Source: Nitzschia putrida
Lineage: Eukaryota > Bacillariophyta > Bacillariophyceae > Bacillariales > Bacillariaceae
Assembly (NCBI GenBank): GCA_016586335.1
Contig: BLYE01000003.1
Location: 1,302,001-1,366,000, forward strand
Length of the DNA: 64,000 bases
Reading direction: 5' to 3'
In this document: positions 42,312 to 52,457 of the stretch, one piece after another
Position numbering within the stretch: the first letter of the stretch is position 1
Layout of the letters: every line of letters begins with the position of its first letter
Notes under the pieces: model-generated
Told to the model about the DNA's origin: nothing
What the model saw: only the letters and a program-made list of their open reading frames with translations
Database searches by the model: none
Made by a program: the position numbers and the translations under genes

Positions 42312-43112
42312 ATGGCCGACGATTTGGATGACTTCTTTGACGAAATTGAAGAGGCGGAAGCCCAAGTCAAGAGTGACGACAAGGAAGATGAGACTCCAAA
42401 GGAAACGACGGAGGTAGCACCATCGGAACCCAAGGAAGCGACAGACCAATCCCCCGATGCAACGTCTTCCGAAGATCCTCCTTCCAAGCGACAAAAAGTT
42501 GAAAGTGCACCACCTCCACGTCCCCGGGGTCTTGTTGTGGCTGCTGCCAGTTCGGCTGTTGTTCGCAAAGTAGAAGAGGTTCAGCCAACCAGTTCCACCT
42601 CAACCCTCCCCACCACGGTTCCTACCATGCCCACCGTCGCTGCAATTCCTCCACCGCCTCCTCCTCCACCTCCACCAGCCATTCTTCCAAACAATGGTAT
42701 GGCCCATCCTTCCGTTCCTACCGGATCCAAAAAGCCTGTCAAACGCATGGCCGCTGGCAAAGTTTGGGTAGACCCTACCCTCGAGGAATGGCCCGAAAAC
42801 GACTTTCGGATCTTTTGTGGAAACCTCGATCCAAGTGTCACAGACCAACAACTCCACGATCATTTTGCCAAATACACTAGTATCGCCAAGGCCAAAGTGG
42901 TTACCAACGAATCCCATATCAGTCGAGGTTATGGCTTTGTGTCCTTTTTGCAACCCCTCGATTGTGCCAAGGCCATTCGAGAGATGGATCAGACATGGTT
43001 GGGCTCCCGTCCTATTCGAGTCAAGAGAAGTGACTGGAAAGATCGAAACTTGAGTCAAGTGCAAAAGCAACAAAAGAAGCAATCCAAACAACGAAGGCGG
43101 ATGGGACTGTGA
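42312..43112 (+). CDS. RBM42: RBM42-like RNA-binding protein
   Basis: Single exon, 266 residues. It has an acidic N-terminus (DDLDDFFDEIEEAE), a PSKRQK basic patch, and a run of ten prolines after AAIP. Then comes GKVWVDPTLEEWPENDFRIF, the hallmark entry into the RBM42 RRM, RNP2 FRIFCGNL and RNP1 SRGYGFVSF, IRVKRSDWKDRN, and a basic Lys/Gln tail. RBM42 is a nuclear/cytoplasmic RNA-binding protein linked to splicing and mRNA control in animals; the diatom role is inferred only from the domain. It starts 341 bp from RPT1 in opposite orientation. Confidence 0.9.
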   Translation: MADDLDDFFDEIEEAEAQVKSDDKEDETPKETTEVAPSEPKEATDQSPDATSSEDPPSKRQKVESAPPPRPRGLVVAAASSAVVRKVEEVQPTSSTSTLPTTVPTMPTVAAIPPPPPPPPPPAILPNNGMAHPSVPTGSKKPVKRMAAGKVWVDPTLEEWPENDFRIFCGNLDPSVTDQQLHDHFAKYTSIAKAKVVTNESHISRGYGFVSFLQPLDCAKAIREMDQTWLGSRPIRVKRSDWKDRNLSQVQKQQKKQSKQRRRMGL

Positions 43113-44069
43113 GGCCGTCAAAGGACCTACCACTGCTCCTCTTCAAGCATTCATACAGTGTCGGTCCAGAATTCCGTGCTTTTATCAGGAGCAGCATGAA
43201 GGAGCTCCTGTGATGTACAATGACAAGACGACAATTGCAGTCTCACAGAACTGCGCCAATTCTTGGCTCGACTTTCCCTCTTGCATTCCTTTCGTCCGAC
43301 TTGCTACCACGTCCGTCACTAGTCGGGGTACGAAGGATACTATACGACCCTTTGGTATAATATTGTCTTCCCTAAGATATGGTGTGTTTCAAGGAATACG
43401 CAACTCTATGAGTTGGTGTGGCGTTGGTGCGCCAACGTAGTTTGGCTTCAGATGAATTACATGCGAGACCTCCTCTCATCATGACTACTTTGTGTTCCTC
43501 CTACTAACAACGACTAACACTACGAGGAGGACGTACTGATTATTTAGCAGTATTGAGGTGGTGTCGATCATCTGCTTGTTTTTATTGGCTTTTCCATTGC
43601 CTCGTTGGATGATAGGGCTGACGACTTATTGGCGGCAGTACGGAAATCTCGAGAAACCGTCAATCCAGCCTGTGCAGTTTTGCCACACTGGCCTTTTCTA
43701 TTCGAACTCGTTCGTGGGTGTACTATCCATACTGCCTCAAACCCTTGTTGAAACGTCTAGGGCGTAATGCGATACGAATTGCCAAGTAGTAGAAGTCCAC
43801 CCGAGCATTTCTTTGAAAGATTCATCCCTCATGCGCGAAAACAACCGCTCTTGAAGCGGTGGTTGCTCCAAGGAACCCAGGCGTCCTTCAAGGTTGTTTC
43901 TATTTTGTTCATCCTTCTCATTTGGCCGCTGACCAAGATCGTTCGATGAAGATCCCAGGTGCTCCTCCTTGAACAGTTGATGCTTCAATGGATCCAACAT
44001 CTCATGCTCACAAAACAAAACTACCAACAAAGCCAACCTACAAAACTACAAATCAACTAACTCAACATC
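43113..44069. other. intergenic region, upstream of first SDR gene
   Basis: 957 bp with no supported gene. The last part (about 43897-44020, and a shorter match near 43664) is duplicated upstream of the second SDR gene, so it belongs to the duplicated promoter/5' UTR unit. Confidence 0.5.
43897..44020 (+). repeat. duplicated upstream segment, copy 1
   Basis: This matches 45431-45551 with small gaps; shared words include tctattttgttcat, ccaaggtcgttc-like, tgaagatcc and atggatccaacatctcatgc. It lies just before the first SDR start codon and shows that the duplication took promoter sequence with it. Confidence 0.75.
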
Positions 44070-44804
44070 ATGACTACTACTTTCCCCATCAAGGACTCTG
44101 TCGCTTTTGTCACCGGCACCAGCAAGAAGAACGGAATTGGACGTGCCATTGTCAAGGCTTTGATCGACAGTGGAGCTGCCAAGGTCTACGCCACTGCTCG
44201 CAAGGCAGAACAGCTTGATGATCTCGTTGCCGAGTACCCAAACAAGGTTGTGGCCGTCGAAATTGACGTCACTGACTTTGCCGCTGTCGAAAAGCTCGCC
44301 GCTGCATACCCTGACGTTAACCTTCTTATCAACAATGCTGGCTACTTGGCTGGGTCCACCTCGGTTGGCGACTTTGCACAGATCCAACGTGAGATTACTG
44401 TCAACTACCTTGGTCCCTTGGCCGTCGCCAAGAGTTTCGCTGATGTTTTGAAGTCCAAGGAGAGCAGTGCCATTGTCAATATCAACTCTATTGCTTCCTA
44501 CGTGAATTTCCCAGTCGCTGCCACTTATTCTGCTTCCAAGGCAGCCTCCCATTCGTTGACTCAAGCCCAACGTCGTGATTTTGCCAAATCCTTGGTGATT
44601 GGAGTATACCCCGGACCCATTGATACCGATATGGCCAAAGACATGCCTATGGACAAGACTTCCCCTTCCGATGTCGCCGATCGCATTGTAGAGGCGTTGA
44701 CTGAAGGAAAGGAAGACGTGTTCCCTGATCCCACGGCCACCCAATTGTACGAAGGATACAAGGGCGATGCCAAGGCTGTCGAGAACCAAATGGCAGGCAA
44801 TTAA
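44070..44804 (+). CDS. Short-chain dehydrogenase/reductase, copy 1
   Basis: Single exon, 244 residues. It has a Rossmann nucleotide-binding motif FVTGTSKKNGIGRAI (TGxxx[x]GIG with one extra residue), an acidic DVTD after beta-strand 3, NNAGYLAG, and the catalytic YSASK (YxxxK) with the preceding Ser in INSIASYV. After it come PGPID and a hydrophobic end. Arg at ATARKAEQ after strand 2 favours NADP(H). It is a classical SDR oxidoreductase; the substrate cannot be deduced. The tandem paralog at 45605-46342 is very similar and nearly identical in nucleotides over part of the first half. Confidence 0.9.
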   Translation: MTTTFPIKDSVAFVTGTSKKNGIGRAIVKALIDSGAAKVYATARKAEQLDDLVAEYPNKVVAVEIDVTDFAAVEKLAAAYPDVNLLINNAGYLAGSTSVGDFAQIQREITVNYLGPLAVAKSFADVLKSKESSAIVNINSIASYVNFPVAATYSASKAASHSLTQAQRRDFAKSLVIGVYPGPIDTDMAKDMPMDKTSPSDVADRIVEALTEGKEDVFPDPTATQLYEGYKGDAKAVENQMAGN

Positions 44805-45604
44805 ACTTCCTGTTTTGTGTGAAGTGGCCCCAAAGCCCAATAGATACTATTTGCGACTATTTAGTATTTGAATGAACACAAGCATCCAGCACTTCTGTAG
44901 CCAATAGAGATTTTCTACATTACCACCATTGTTTTTTCAGATGACACTGTTCGCAACTGCAGAACTCTCTTCAGTTGCCACTATTTGTTTACATTGGGTG
45001 GGAGGGATTGAAATATAGCATACCTACCTGAACTAATAGATCGACGACTACCAACAACCAAGTCTCCTCTAGCTAGTAGACGTGGGGATAACGAGCATGG
45101 AAGAGTGATATTGCTAGCGTAGTATCGGCGTTGCCAATGTTTGTTAGATCTTGTGTTATAGCCTCATCCTCATCAAATCTTCAAGAAGTCCCACTGAATT
45201 AAGGCAAAGATCACTGGACGAAGGATTAATTAATCAGTCATTCCAGCCTGAGCAGTTTTACGGCTGTACTTCCTGTTGTTGCCGTTCTTCGAGTATGTTC
45301 GATGATCCACTGATCGATTCTTCCTTTCCGCCACATTACAGAAGTTATCCCAAGAAACCCAAGAGGAGAATAAATTATCCTTAGCCAGCATAACGGGAGG
45401 AAAGTATCCAAGAGGACGATCCCATTTTTCAATTCTATTTTGTTCATTTTTCTCATTTAGCCTCCTACCAAGGTCGTTCCATGAAGATCCTAGGTGATCC
45501 GATTTTAACACTTCATCCTCCAATGGATCCAACATCTCATGCTCACAAAATCATCACAACCAACGACGATACCACACTCGCACCACACCTCCAAACAAAG
45601 CACC
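44805..45604. other. intergenic between SDR paralogs
   Basis: 800 bp. The first part is the 3' region of copy 1; from about 45240 on it matches sequence upstream of copy 1. No gene seen. Confidence 0.5.
45431..45551 (+). repeat. duplicated upstream segment, copy 2
   Basis: Homologous to 43897-44020. Further upstream, ccagcctgagcagtttta at 45243 matches ccagcctgtgcagttttg at 43664, so the duplicated unit extends a few hundred bases before the gene, with divergence and gaps. Confidence 0.75.
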
Positions 45605-46342
45605 ATGACTACTTTCCCAATCAAAAGCTCTGTTGCCTTTGTCACTGGCGCCAGCAGGAAGAAAGGAATCGGTCGCGCCATTGTCAAGGCCTTGATCGAC
45701 AATGGTGCTGCCAAGGTCTACGCCACTGCTCGCAAGGCAGAACAGCTTGATGACCTCGTTGCTGAGTACCCAAACAAGGTTGTGGCCGTCGAAATTGATG
45801 TCACTGACTTCGCCGCTGTCGAAAAGCTGGGTGACGCATACCCTGATGTTAACCTTCTTGTCAACAATGCAGGATATCTTTCGGGAGCCGACATCATGGG
45901 CGACTTTACTCAGATCCAACAGGAGATTACTGTCAACTACCTTGGTCCCTTGGCCGTCGCCAGGAGTTTCTCGAAAGTATTGAAGTCCAAGGAGAGCAGC
46001 GCCATTGTCAACCTCAACTCCATTTCTTCTTATGTCAGTTTCCCAGTCGCCGCCACTTACTGCGCTTCCAAGGCAGCCGCTCATTCTTTGACTCAGGCCC
46101 AACGCCGTGAGTTCACCAAATCTTTGGTGATTGGAGTATACCCTGGCCCCATCGATACCGATATGACCGAGGGTATGGCTTTCGAGAAGTCTGTTCCATC
46201 GGATGTCGCCGACCGCATTGTTGAGGCATTGGCCGAAGGAAAGGAAGATGTGTTCCCGGACGTCATGGCTGTCAAATTGTACGAAGGGTACAGGGGAGAT
46301 CCCAAAGCCCTCGAGGCTCAAATGACGGCAGGCAACTTCTAA
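45605..46342 (+). CDS. Short-chain dehydrogenase/reductase, copy 2
   Basis: Single exon, 245 residues, starting MTTFPIKSSVAFVTG. An in-frame ATG at 45539 exists, but the matching sequence before copy 1 hits a stop, so the conserved start at 45605 is preferred. Motifs: TGASRKKGIGRAI, DVTD, NNAGYLSG, LNSISSYV, YCASK and PGPIDTDM. Differences from copy 1 cluster around the substrate region (LGDAYPD, GADIMGDF, FEKSVPSD). Both copies should bind NADP(H). Function unknown beyond oxidoreductase. Confidence 0.9.
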   Translation: MTTFPIKSSVAFVTGASRKKGIGRAIVKALIDNGAAKVYATARKAEQLDDLVAEYPNKVVAVEIDVTDFAAVEKLGDAYPDVNLLVNNAGYLSGADIMGDFTQIQQEITVNYLGPLAVARSFSKVLKSKESSAIVNLNSISSYVSFPVAATYCASKAAAHSLTQAQRREFTKSLVIGVYPGPIDTDMTEGMAFEKSVPSDVADRIVEALAEGKEDVFPDVMAVKLYEGYRGDPKALEAQMTAGNF

Positions 46343-46862
46343 AGTATCAATCTATCATAGTTCCCTCTGGGAGAGTATCTCGATAATGGATATGTTGCAT
46401 ATGGATTGTTAGTGTTTCTTGTCAAACAATCTGAGTTAGTAACGGTAGTAAACAAGAAAATGAAATTATGAGCACGGCACGTTGGGATGTGGTGGAGATG
46501 GTTGATTCGGTGGATTCCTCTTTCATGATCATCTTCATTCCTGAATATATGGTGGTAACACGAGTGAGGCAGGGGCATTGTTCTCGCATAATGTTACAGT
46601 GCGACCCGCGTGAAACTACGCCGGACACATGGAGAAATGGCCGACTGGCTTGCCTGAAGCGCACCGTTGAACGTGATAAGCATCATGACATGCAAACAAG
46701 AAACAAAGAAATACCCAAACACAGCAGCCTGTGGTGGCAAGTCAACCTGTAGACGAGAGTGTTGTTGACAAGCTTCCAACTTTCCCATTTATACTCTGAA
46801 TATTGCATCAATTGCATTCTCGGTAGATACCTAATAATCCTCAAGAAAGAATCAATTTTGCA
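46343..46862. other. intergenic
   Basis: 520 bp. A 94-codon frame from the ATG at 46468 (+) has no protein-like features and is not called. I see nothing else. Confidence 0.4.
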
Positions 46863-48085
46863 ATGTGTTGTTGCTGCTGCTGTCCGCCAGCCATCAATGC
46901 GCTTTTTTGCCTTTGGGTCCGAAGTGGTTTCAGCAAAGGAACTGTGGCTGGAGCTTTGACATTTTTCCCTCCTGACCCTCCACTCTATCGCTTTGAACGT
47001 CTTGATGAGGATGGAAATGTGATCCCTGACGACAAGGAGTCCGGCGAGGACCCCGAAGAAAAGAACAAGTCCAAGAAAGGCAAGAAGAATGACGGCAACC
47101 TGCAAGATGGTACTTATGTCCCTACCGAGGGAGAAGCTCGTGAAAAGGTCAAGTCGCCTGCACAGCAACTAACAGAAAGGTCCAAGGAACTTCGTATACA
47201 GGCCAAGAAACGGAATACTAGGGACGCCAGAGATGCCAAGAACAAGGTCCAATACAAACTGCTTCTTGATCCCCGATTAAATCCTCCTCGGTTCCCAGAG
47301 GCTTCTGTTGAAGCTGTCAAGGTTCCTACCAAGACGGGAGCTCATGTAGCAGCTATCATTTATCGTGTCCCCAAGGAACGTCAAACCGAAAAAACAAAGA
47401 CGCTTATCTATAGTCATGGAAATGCCACAGATATCGGAGCCATGTTCCCACTCCAATGCATACTGGCCCACAGTTTGGAGTGCAATGTCGTGTCTTATGA
47501 TTATTCCGGGTACGGAGAGAGTGGTGGCGTTCCTATGGAGAGCAGCACATACACTGACATCCAGGCCGTTTTTGACTACACGGTGGACAATGTTTGTGAT
47601 GGTGACGAATCCAAGGTCATTTTGTACGGCCAATCGGTTGGGGGTGGTCCTTGCTGCTATTTGGGTTGCCGAGAAGAAAATTTGGGAGGAGTTGTTCTCC
47701 ACAGTGCATTTATGAGTGGAATGCGCGTTTTGACACCTAGCAGGTATGTTTCACTTTTGTGTCAGGATGAGATGGGATTTTAACAGTCAACCCTTTTATT
47801 CAGTATCTCACTTCTCCCCGGTACAGAGCTCTTGCCTGTCTGGATATTTACCCAAATATTGATCGCATTCGACATGTCAAATGCCCTGTCATGGTTATTC
47901 ACGGACGGCTAGACGAAGAAGTAGACGTATCTCATGGGCTAGAGTTGTACAAGGCTATTCCAGCTGAATTCAAAAGAGAACCTTGGTGGGTTCCAGACCG
48001 GGGTCATAACGATATTACAGAGGGGCCAGGGAAGCTCACACAATACATCGGTCGGCTACGAAACTATTTGGCGAGTCTCGATTAG
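46863..48085 (+). CDS. Alpha/beta hydrolase, ABHD17-like (protein depalmitoylase candidate)
   Basis: Exon 46863-47743, intron 47744-47826, exon 47827-48085, phase 2, giving 379 residues. The N-terminus MCCCCCCPP is a six-Cys cluster, the palmitoylated membrane anchor typical of ABHD17, followed by AGALTFFPPDPPLY, as in that family. A charged insertion (about residues 45-135, Lys/Glu-rich) precedes the hydrolase. Catalytic triad: nucleophile in YGQSVGGG, Asp in VIHGRLDEEV, His in RGHNDI; the oxyanion region is IYSHGNATD. ABHD17 enzymes remove palmitate from membrane proteins such as Ras in animals. The match includes N-terminal Cys, the PPDPPLY box and triad, so the subfamily call is fairly good. 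The insertion is unusual. Confidence 0.85.
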
Positions 48086-48304
48086 GAGAAAAATCATACA
48101 TTATCGTTGGACCCTGTGTACAACTATCCTTGCATAAAATTAATCCAACTCTTGGTGTTTCAATTGTTGTATCGTGCTGTGGCGCCAGTCGCCAGTATTG
48201 CAGATCCTACCGGTAGAAGCAATGATTACCGTACTGTACAAGTAAGCAACAACCCAATCGCATAAAATAGTACTAACACACAACTAGCCTCAAAACCTGT
48301 GGTG

Positions 48305-49547
48305 TCACGATTTTCCAGTGGGCTGACTTCCTTGGTATCCCCAAGGGTTGTGCGATTGCCATTTCCAGGCATCCCTGCACATATCATCCACGCCCAGCGA
48401 CGCTTTCCAACCCAGCAATTGTTCTGCTTTGGAGGGGTCAGCATATACGGCTGCTACGTCCCCAGGACGACGGGAGGTCATTTGGAAAGGAATCTCTTTG
48501 CCTGTTGCCCGTTCCATCGCATGAAGCAAGTCCAAGACCGAGACACCGATACCAGTGCCCAAATTGACAATCTCACAACCTAACCTGCTCGAATACAATG
48601 CACTCAAAGCACTAACATGTCCCTTGGCAAGGTCTACCACATGGATATAGTCTCGCACACCTGAAGCAAGTTGGAATGTGAGAATCGAGTAGTAGCTCGT
48701 ACACAGACCAGGACCCTCCAATCCACTTACCAGTACCATCGGGGGTGTCGTAGTCATCACCAAATATGCTCAACTTCTCACGACGACCAACACAAACTTG
48801 AGAAATGTATGGCATGAGATTGTTTGGTGTGCCCTGAGGATCCTCACCAATTCGACCCGAGGGATGCGCTCCGACAGGGTTGAAATATCGGAGAATTAGT
48901 ATGTTCATGTTCTCATCTGAGTCAAACAAATCTCGTAGAATATTCTCCACTACCACCTTTGAATGGCCATAAGGGTTGGTCGGTCGAAGTTGTGCTGTTT
49001 CTCGCAAAGGCAGGGTCTCAGGATCGCCATACACCGTGGCCGATGAAGAAAACACGAAACGTTTGATGTTTCGAGACGCAAGAGTTTGAAGCAGATGGAT
49101 TGTTCCCGCAACATTGGTATCATAATAATTCAAAGGATGGGAAACTGATTCCCCAACCGCCTTTAATCCAGCAAAATGAATACATGAATCAATCTCTGGG
49201 AACTCATCCAACACCTGCGCTAAGGCTCGCCTATCTCGGATATCACATTGTCGGAACTGAAGTCGATCTGGGGAGCATTTTACAATTTCCCGAACTCGCT
49301 GTAAACTTTCTTCAGATGAATTTTCAAGATTATCGAGAACCACAACCTTGTATTGTTCTCCAGGGACATTCAACAACTCCAAGCATGTGTGTGATCCGAT
49401 GTAGCCAGCTCCTCCCGTAACCAGAACAGTGCGTTGACCACTAACATGAGGAGTAAAAGCAAACACTAGGGTATTGTAGCTGAGAGTGGTAGACAGTAGA
49501 ACCAGAAGACCAACCCATCTGGTGGTTTTCCCCCAAAGAAACGTCAT
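48305..49547 (-). CDS. GALE: UDP-glucose 4-epimerase
   Basis: Exons 49547-48731 and 48660-48305 (phase 1) give 390 residues. The SDR-extended core is complete: VLVTGGAGYIGSHTC, DNLENSS, HFAGLKAVGES, FSSSATVYG, and catalytic YGHSK, with RYFNPVGAHPSG, GVRDYIHVVDLAKGH and RRPGDVAAVYADP. The enzyme interconverts UDP-glucose and UDP-galactose. An N-terminal extension of about 40 residues has a hydrophobic segment (VGLLVLLSTTLSYNTLVFA) followed by F31-T-P. That is a signal peptide with an Ala-Phe boundary resembling the plastid motif, so plastid or Golgi/ER location is possible. The start at 49547 is the only in-frame ATG before the core. Confidence 0.94.
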
Positions 49548-49910
49548 TCTTGAACATGCATCATCCCTCCTTCGGGGAAGATGCAGTGAGGGTTGCACTT
49601 TTCCGTATTGCCGATCCTCGTCGACGGACAGACTTCTTCAACAACTACTACTGAAAATGACGGCAGACGCACGGAAATTTTTCCTCTTGCTGCTGCTGTT
49701 GTCCGCTTGTAGTAGTAGCGAAAGAACAATCTGCGGCCTACATCTCTAGATTGATGAGAATTAACAGACGGGTACGATAGAAAAAGTGATCAAATAAGGG
49801 CTATCGGATGGATTACTGTCTATTCCATCCTGCTGTTTCGGGCAGACAACTCCAATCCTTGTGAAAAATAGCAACTCCCAAGCCTCTCATTGGCGAGACG
49901 CAACAGAGCC
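49548..49910. other. intergenic
   Basis: 363 bp between the epimerase start and the end of the NDUFA1-like gene, both on the minus strand. I see nothing else. Confidence 0.4.
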
Positions 49911-50213
49911 CTATTTTGACGCCTTGATTAAGTCATTTAGGTATTGATCTCTCTTATCCATGCGGTAGTTGAATTCATTGCTGGTAAGTCCAAGCTCCTT
50001 TCCCTTCTGCAGAAACAGCAAGATACGCGCAAGTTGAGGTACAGGATCGCAAATACGAAGTCGAACGAGTCAACCACTGGCGGACACAACACAACGAGTA
50101 TCTCGTCGCCAACTTACTCCGTAAGCAAGGTAGTTGACTCCAAGGACAAGTCCAGCGGCAGCGTTGAACATGCCAGCAACAATGACGAGGGAGGATACGG
50201 ATTGCCAAGGCAT
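49911..50213 (-). CDS. NDUFA1: NDUFA1/MWFE-like subunit of mitochondrial complex I
   Basis: A small split gene: exon 50213-50118 (32 codons), intron 50117-50007 with GTAAGT and TTTCTGCAG, exon 50006-49911. The product is 63 residues. It starts MPWQSV with a membrane segment (SLVIVAGMFNAAAGLVLGVNYLAYG), then a hydrophilic part ending NEFNYRMDKRDQYL. Family knowledge: MWFE is a 65-75 residue accessory subunit with one N-terminal TM helix, a Gly-Lys turn and a conserved (W/Y)xxxMxxRDxR/Y motif. The pattern, size and TM placement agree; overall identity is low, as usual for this subunit. It lies head-to-head with the GPD gene at 50789. Confidence 0.65.
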
Positions 50214-50788
50214 CTTTGTTGAGTCTGTTCAAGAGGACGAGCGACGAAAGGTCCAACACTGGTGTACAACGTCACCGATGATCGCGTTGTGCGAAGTTCG
50301 CGATGATGGAGGATGATGCTGCGGCTCACGCGCTTGCACGATCCTTGAATCGTATGAGTCAATTAAGGTGATCGACCTTCAACCTTTCACAAAATGATGT
50401 GACGCTCCCTCCTTCGAGAACAATTTTGTTGTTCTCACGCTTTTTCCAACAACAAGGCGCTCATAAATTCAGAAAGGTGAGAGTATGAAACAGAATCGAT
50501 TCTCAGTTCTTTTTGGCTTCATTCTTCGTTTCGGGAATGACGGCCAAGAGTGCTCGTTGTTCACTGTCGCTAGGATGAGCAACATTCTTCTTGTCACCAT
50601 CACCATGGTGGTTTTTGGTGCTGTTATGTGTCCTCATTCTATGTTTCCCTAAGAGTTATGATTGTATTCTTTTAACCCTCATGATTTTCTTTGTCCTGCA
50701 GACGACTATACGAAGAGCAAAACACAAGACAGATACTTGTACTACTACTACTTACACACTTCGCAAGCCACAAAAGAATCGCACAATT
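50214..50788. promoter_or_regulatory. divergent promoter region, NDUFA1-like / GPD
   Basis: 575 bp between opposite starts. It contains a likely 5' UTR intron of the GPD gene (50477-50701). An open, hydrophobic stretch within it is in frame with GPD but lies largely inside that intron. Confidence 0.45.
50477..50701 (+). other. possible 5' UTR intron of GPD copy 1
   Basis: AAAG|GTGAGA at 50477 and CTTTGTCCTGCAG at 50701 fit a 225 bp intron ending 88 bp before the GPD start. The pair was chosen by eye; other donors are possible. Confidence 0.35.
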
Positions 50789-52208
50789 ATGACATCACAA
50801 ACGCTCGACAAAGTCTGCATCATTGGCAGCGGAAACTGGGGATCTGTTATCTCCACAAAGATTGGCCAAAACTGCGCCCAGCTTCCATATTTTGAAAACA
50901 TCGTCAACATGTGGGTGTTTGAGGAAATGGTTACAGTCAATGGCGAAACCAGGAAGCTCACCGAAGTCATCAACACTCAACACGAGAATGTCAAGTATCT
51001 TCCTGGTATCCAACTCCCTCATAATGTTGTGGCAGAATCCGACTTGGCCAAGGCGTGCAAGGACGCAACTTTGCTGGTGTTTGTACTTCCCCACCAGTTT
51101 CTCCCCAAGCTCTTGCCAACCATTAGGGCGTCAGTCCACCCGAACTGTAGAGGTGTCAGTTTGATCAAGGGTATTGGTAAGCATTCGGGAAAGCTACATG
51201 TGTTGACGGTAGTCTCATCGCAATTAATCTAACAAATTTTGTGAAGACTTCAGCAAAGAAACTGGGGAACCCGTTCTGATCTCGCACACTATTTCAGAGG
51301 CCATGGGATCTGACTTTCAATGCGGAGTCTTGATGGGTGCAAATGTGGCCAATGAGATTGCGGAAGGGCAAATGTGTGAGTCTACGCTAGCCTCAGACTT
51401 TGGGCCCTTGGCTGATGAGACCACGCGACTTGTTTTCGATTCGCCTCCCAACTTTCGAGTGCAACACATTACAGATATTGCCGGTGCCGAAGCATGTGGC
51501 GCTTTGAAGAATGTAATAGCCATTGGAGCTGGATTTGTGGATGGCATCGGGTTAGGATCCAACACCAAAGCAGCCTTGATGCGCGTTGGGCTGAAGGAAA
51601 TGGCAAGCTTTTGTCACTTGTTCTTTTCTGGAGTACAAGACGATACGTTCACAGAAAGTTGTGGTATGGCAGATTTGATCACCACGTGTTATGGTGGCCG
51701 AAATCGCAAATGTGCAGAAGCGTTCGCGAGGCAACAAGTTGCTGCGATGGACGGCACCCAAGGAAGTTTCGACGGATACACCGAAGAAGAATGTGAGATC
51801 ATCTGGTCAGAAATCGAAGGCCGGTTGCTGAATGGCCAGAAACTCCAGGGTACATTGACTGCCAAGGAAGTGCACCACGTTTTGTCTAGCCAAGGGCTAT
51901 TGGCTCGATTCCCCTTGATGGATATTGTTTATCAGATCGCTTTCCAGGGGAGACCAGTACGAGACATTGTGGAAGGAATTGCGATTAATCCGACCAACAA
52001 GTACATGTCTGTTTTCCAAATCAAGTCAAACTTCATTGACTCTGTCGCCCCACTCATCGTGGGAGAGTCCAATTTGTTGCATCACAAGACCTCCAAGAGA
52101 ACGAAAGTGGTGGAAGAATTGTCTTCATCACTGGGTTCCCCGACCGTGGTGCCGTCCCTAGTCGCCATCGATGACGTCAGCTCAATTTGTGAGTCCGATG
52201 AGTCCTAA
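50789..52208 (+). CDS. NAD-dependent glycerol-3-phosphate dehydrogenase, copy 1
   Basis: Exon 50789-51176, intron 51177-51246, exon 51247-52208, phase 1, giving 449 residues. It begins with the dinucleotide fold VCIIGSGNWGS (residues 9-19). Other motifs: VLPHQFLPKLL, SLIKGI with the conserved Lys, GANVANEIAEG, CGALKNVIAIGAGFVDGIG with the catalytic Lys, and the GGRNRKC Arg-Asn pair. The enzyme reduces dihydroxyacetone phosphate to glycerol-3-phosphate, feeding glycerolipids, osmolyte glycerol and NADH balance. After the family end (EGIAINP) it has about 65 extra residues rich in Ser/Val, absent from the paralog. The start MTSQTLDKV lacks a targeting signal. Its tandem copy follows at 52458. 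Confidence 0.94.
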
Positions 52209-52457
52209 ACTTCGACGTGACAAAAACGTGATGCATGTCGCCAAGCCTTCACAACCATCATTCACCTTACCACCAGGAATATCCACCCAACTTTCATCAT
52301 TACATTGTACACCATATTCTGTATTAACAAATCTTTGTGGACTCGTGCTTCTCGTAGTCAGTTCTTTTGTCGAACGCCTGAGTATCACTCTTTCACGACA
52401 AGACAATTCTCGGTACTTTGCCAAAAACAGGAATTTCGCATCACAAGCTTTGCCAAC

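Noticed and set aside
44046..46321. Minus-strand open frames of 264 and 255 codons opposite the two SDR genes
   Set aside because: They are similar to each other only because the sense genes are paralogs; translation resembles no protein and the sense strand explains the sequence.
46468..46752. 94-codon plus-strand frame between SDR copy 2 and the ABHD17-like gene
   Set aside because: It has an ATG but no recognisable domain, TM or composition bias; it is within the chance range.
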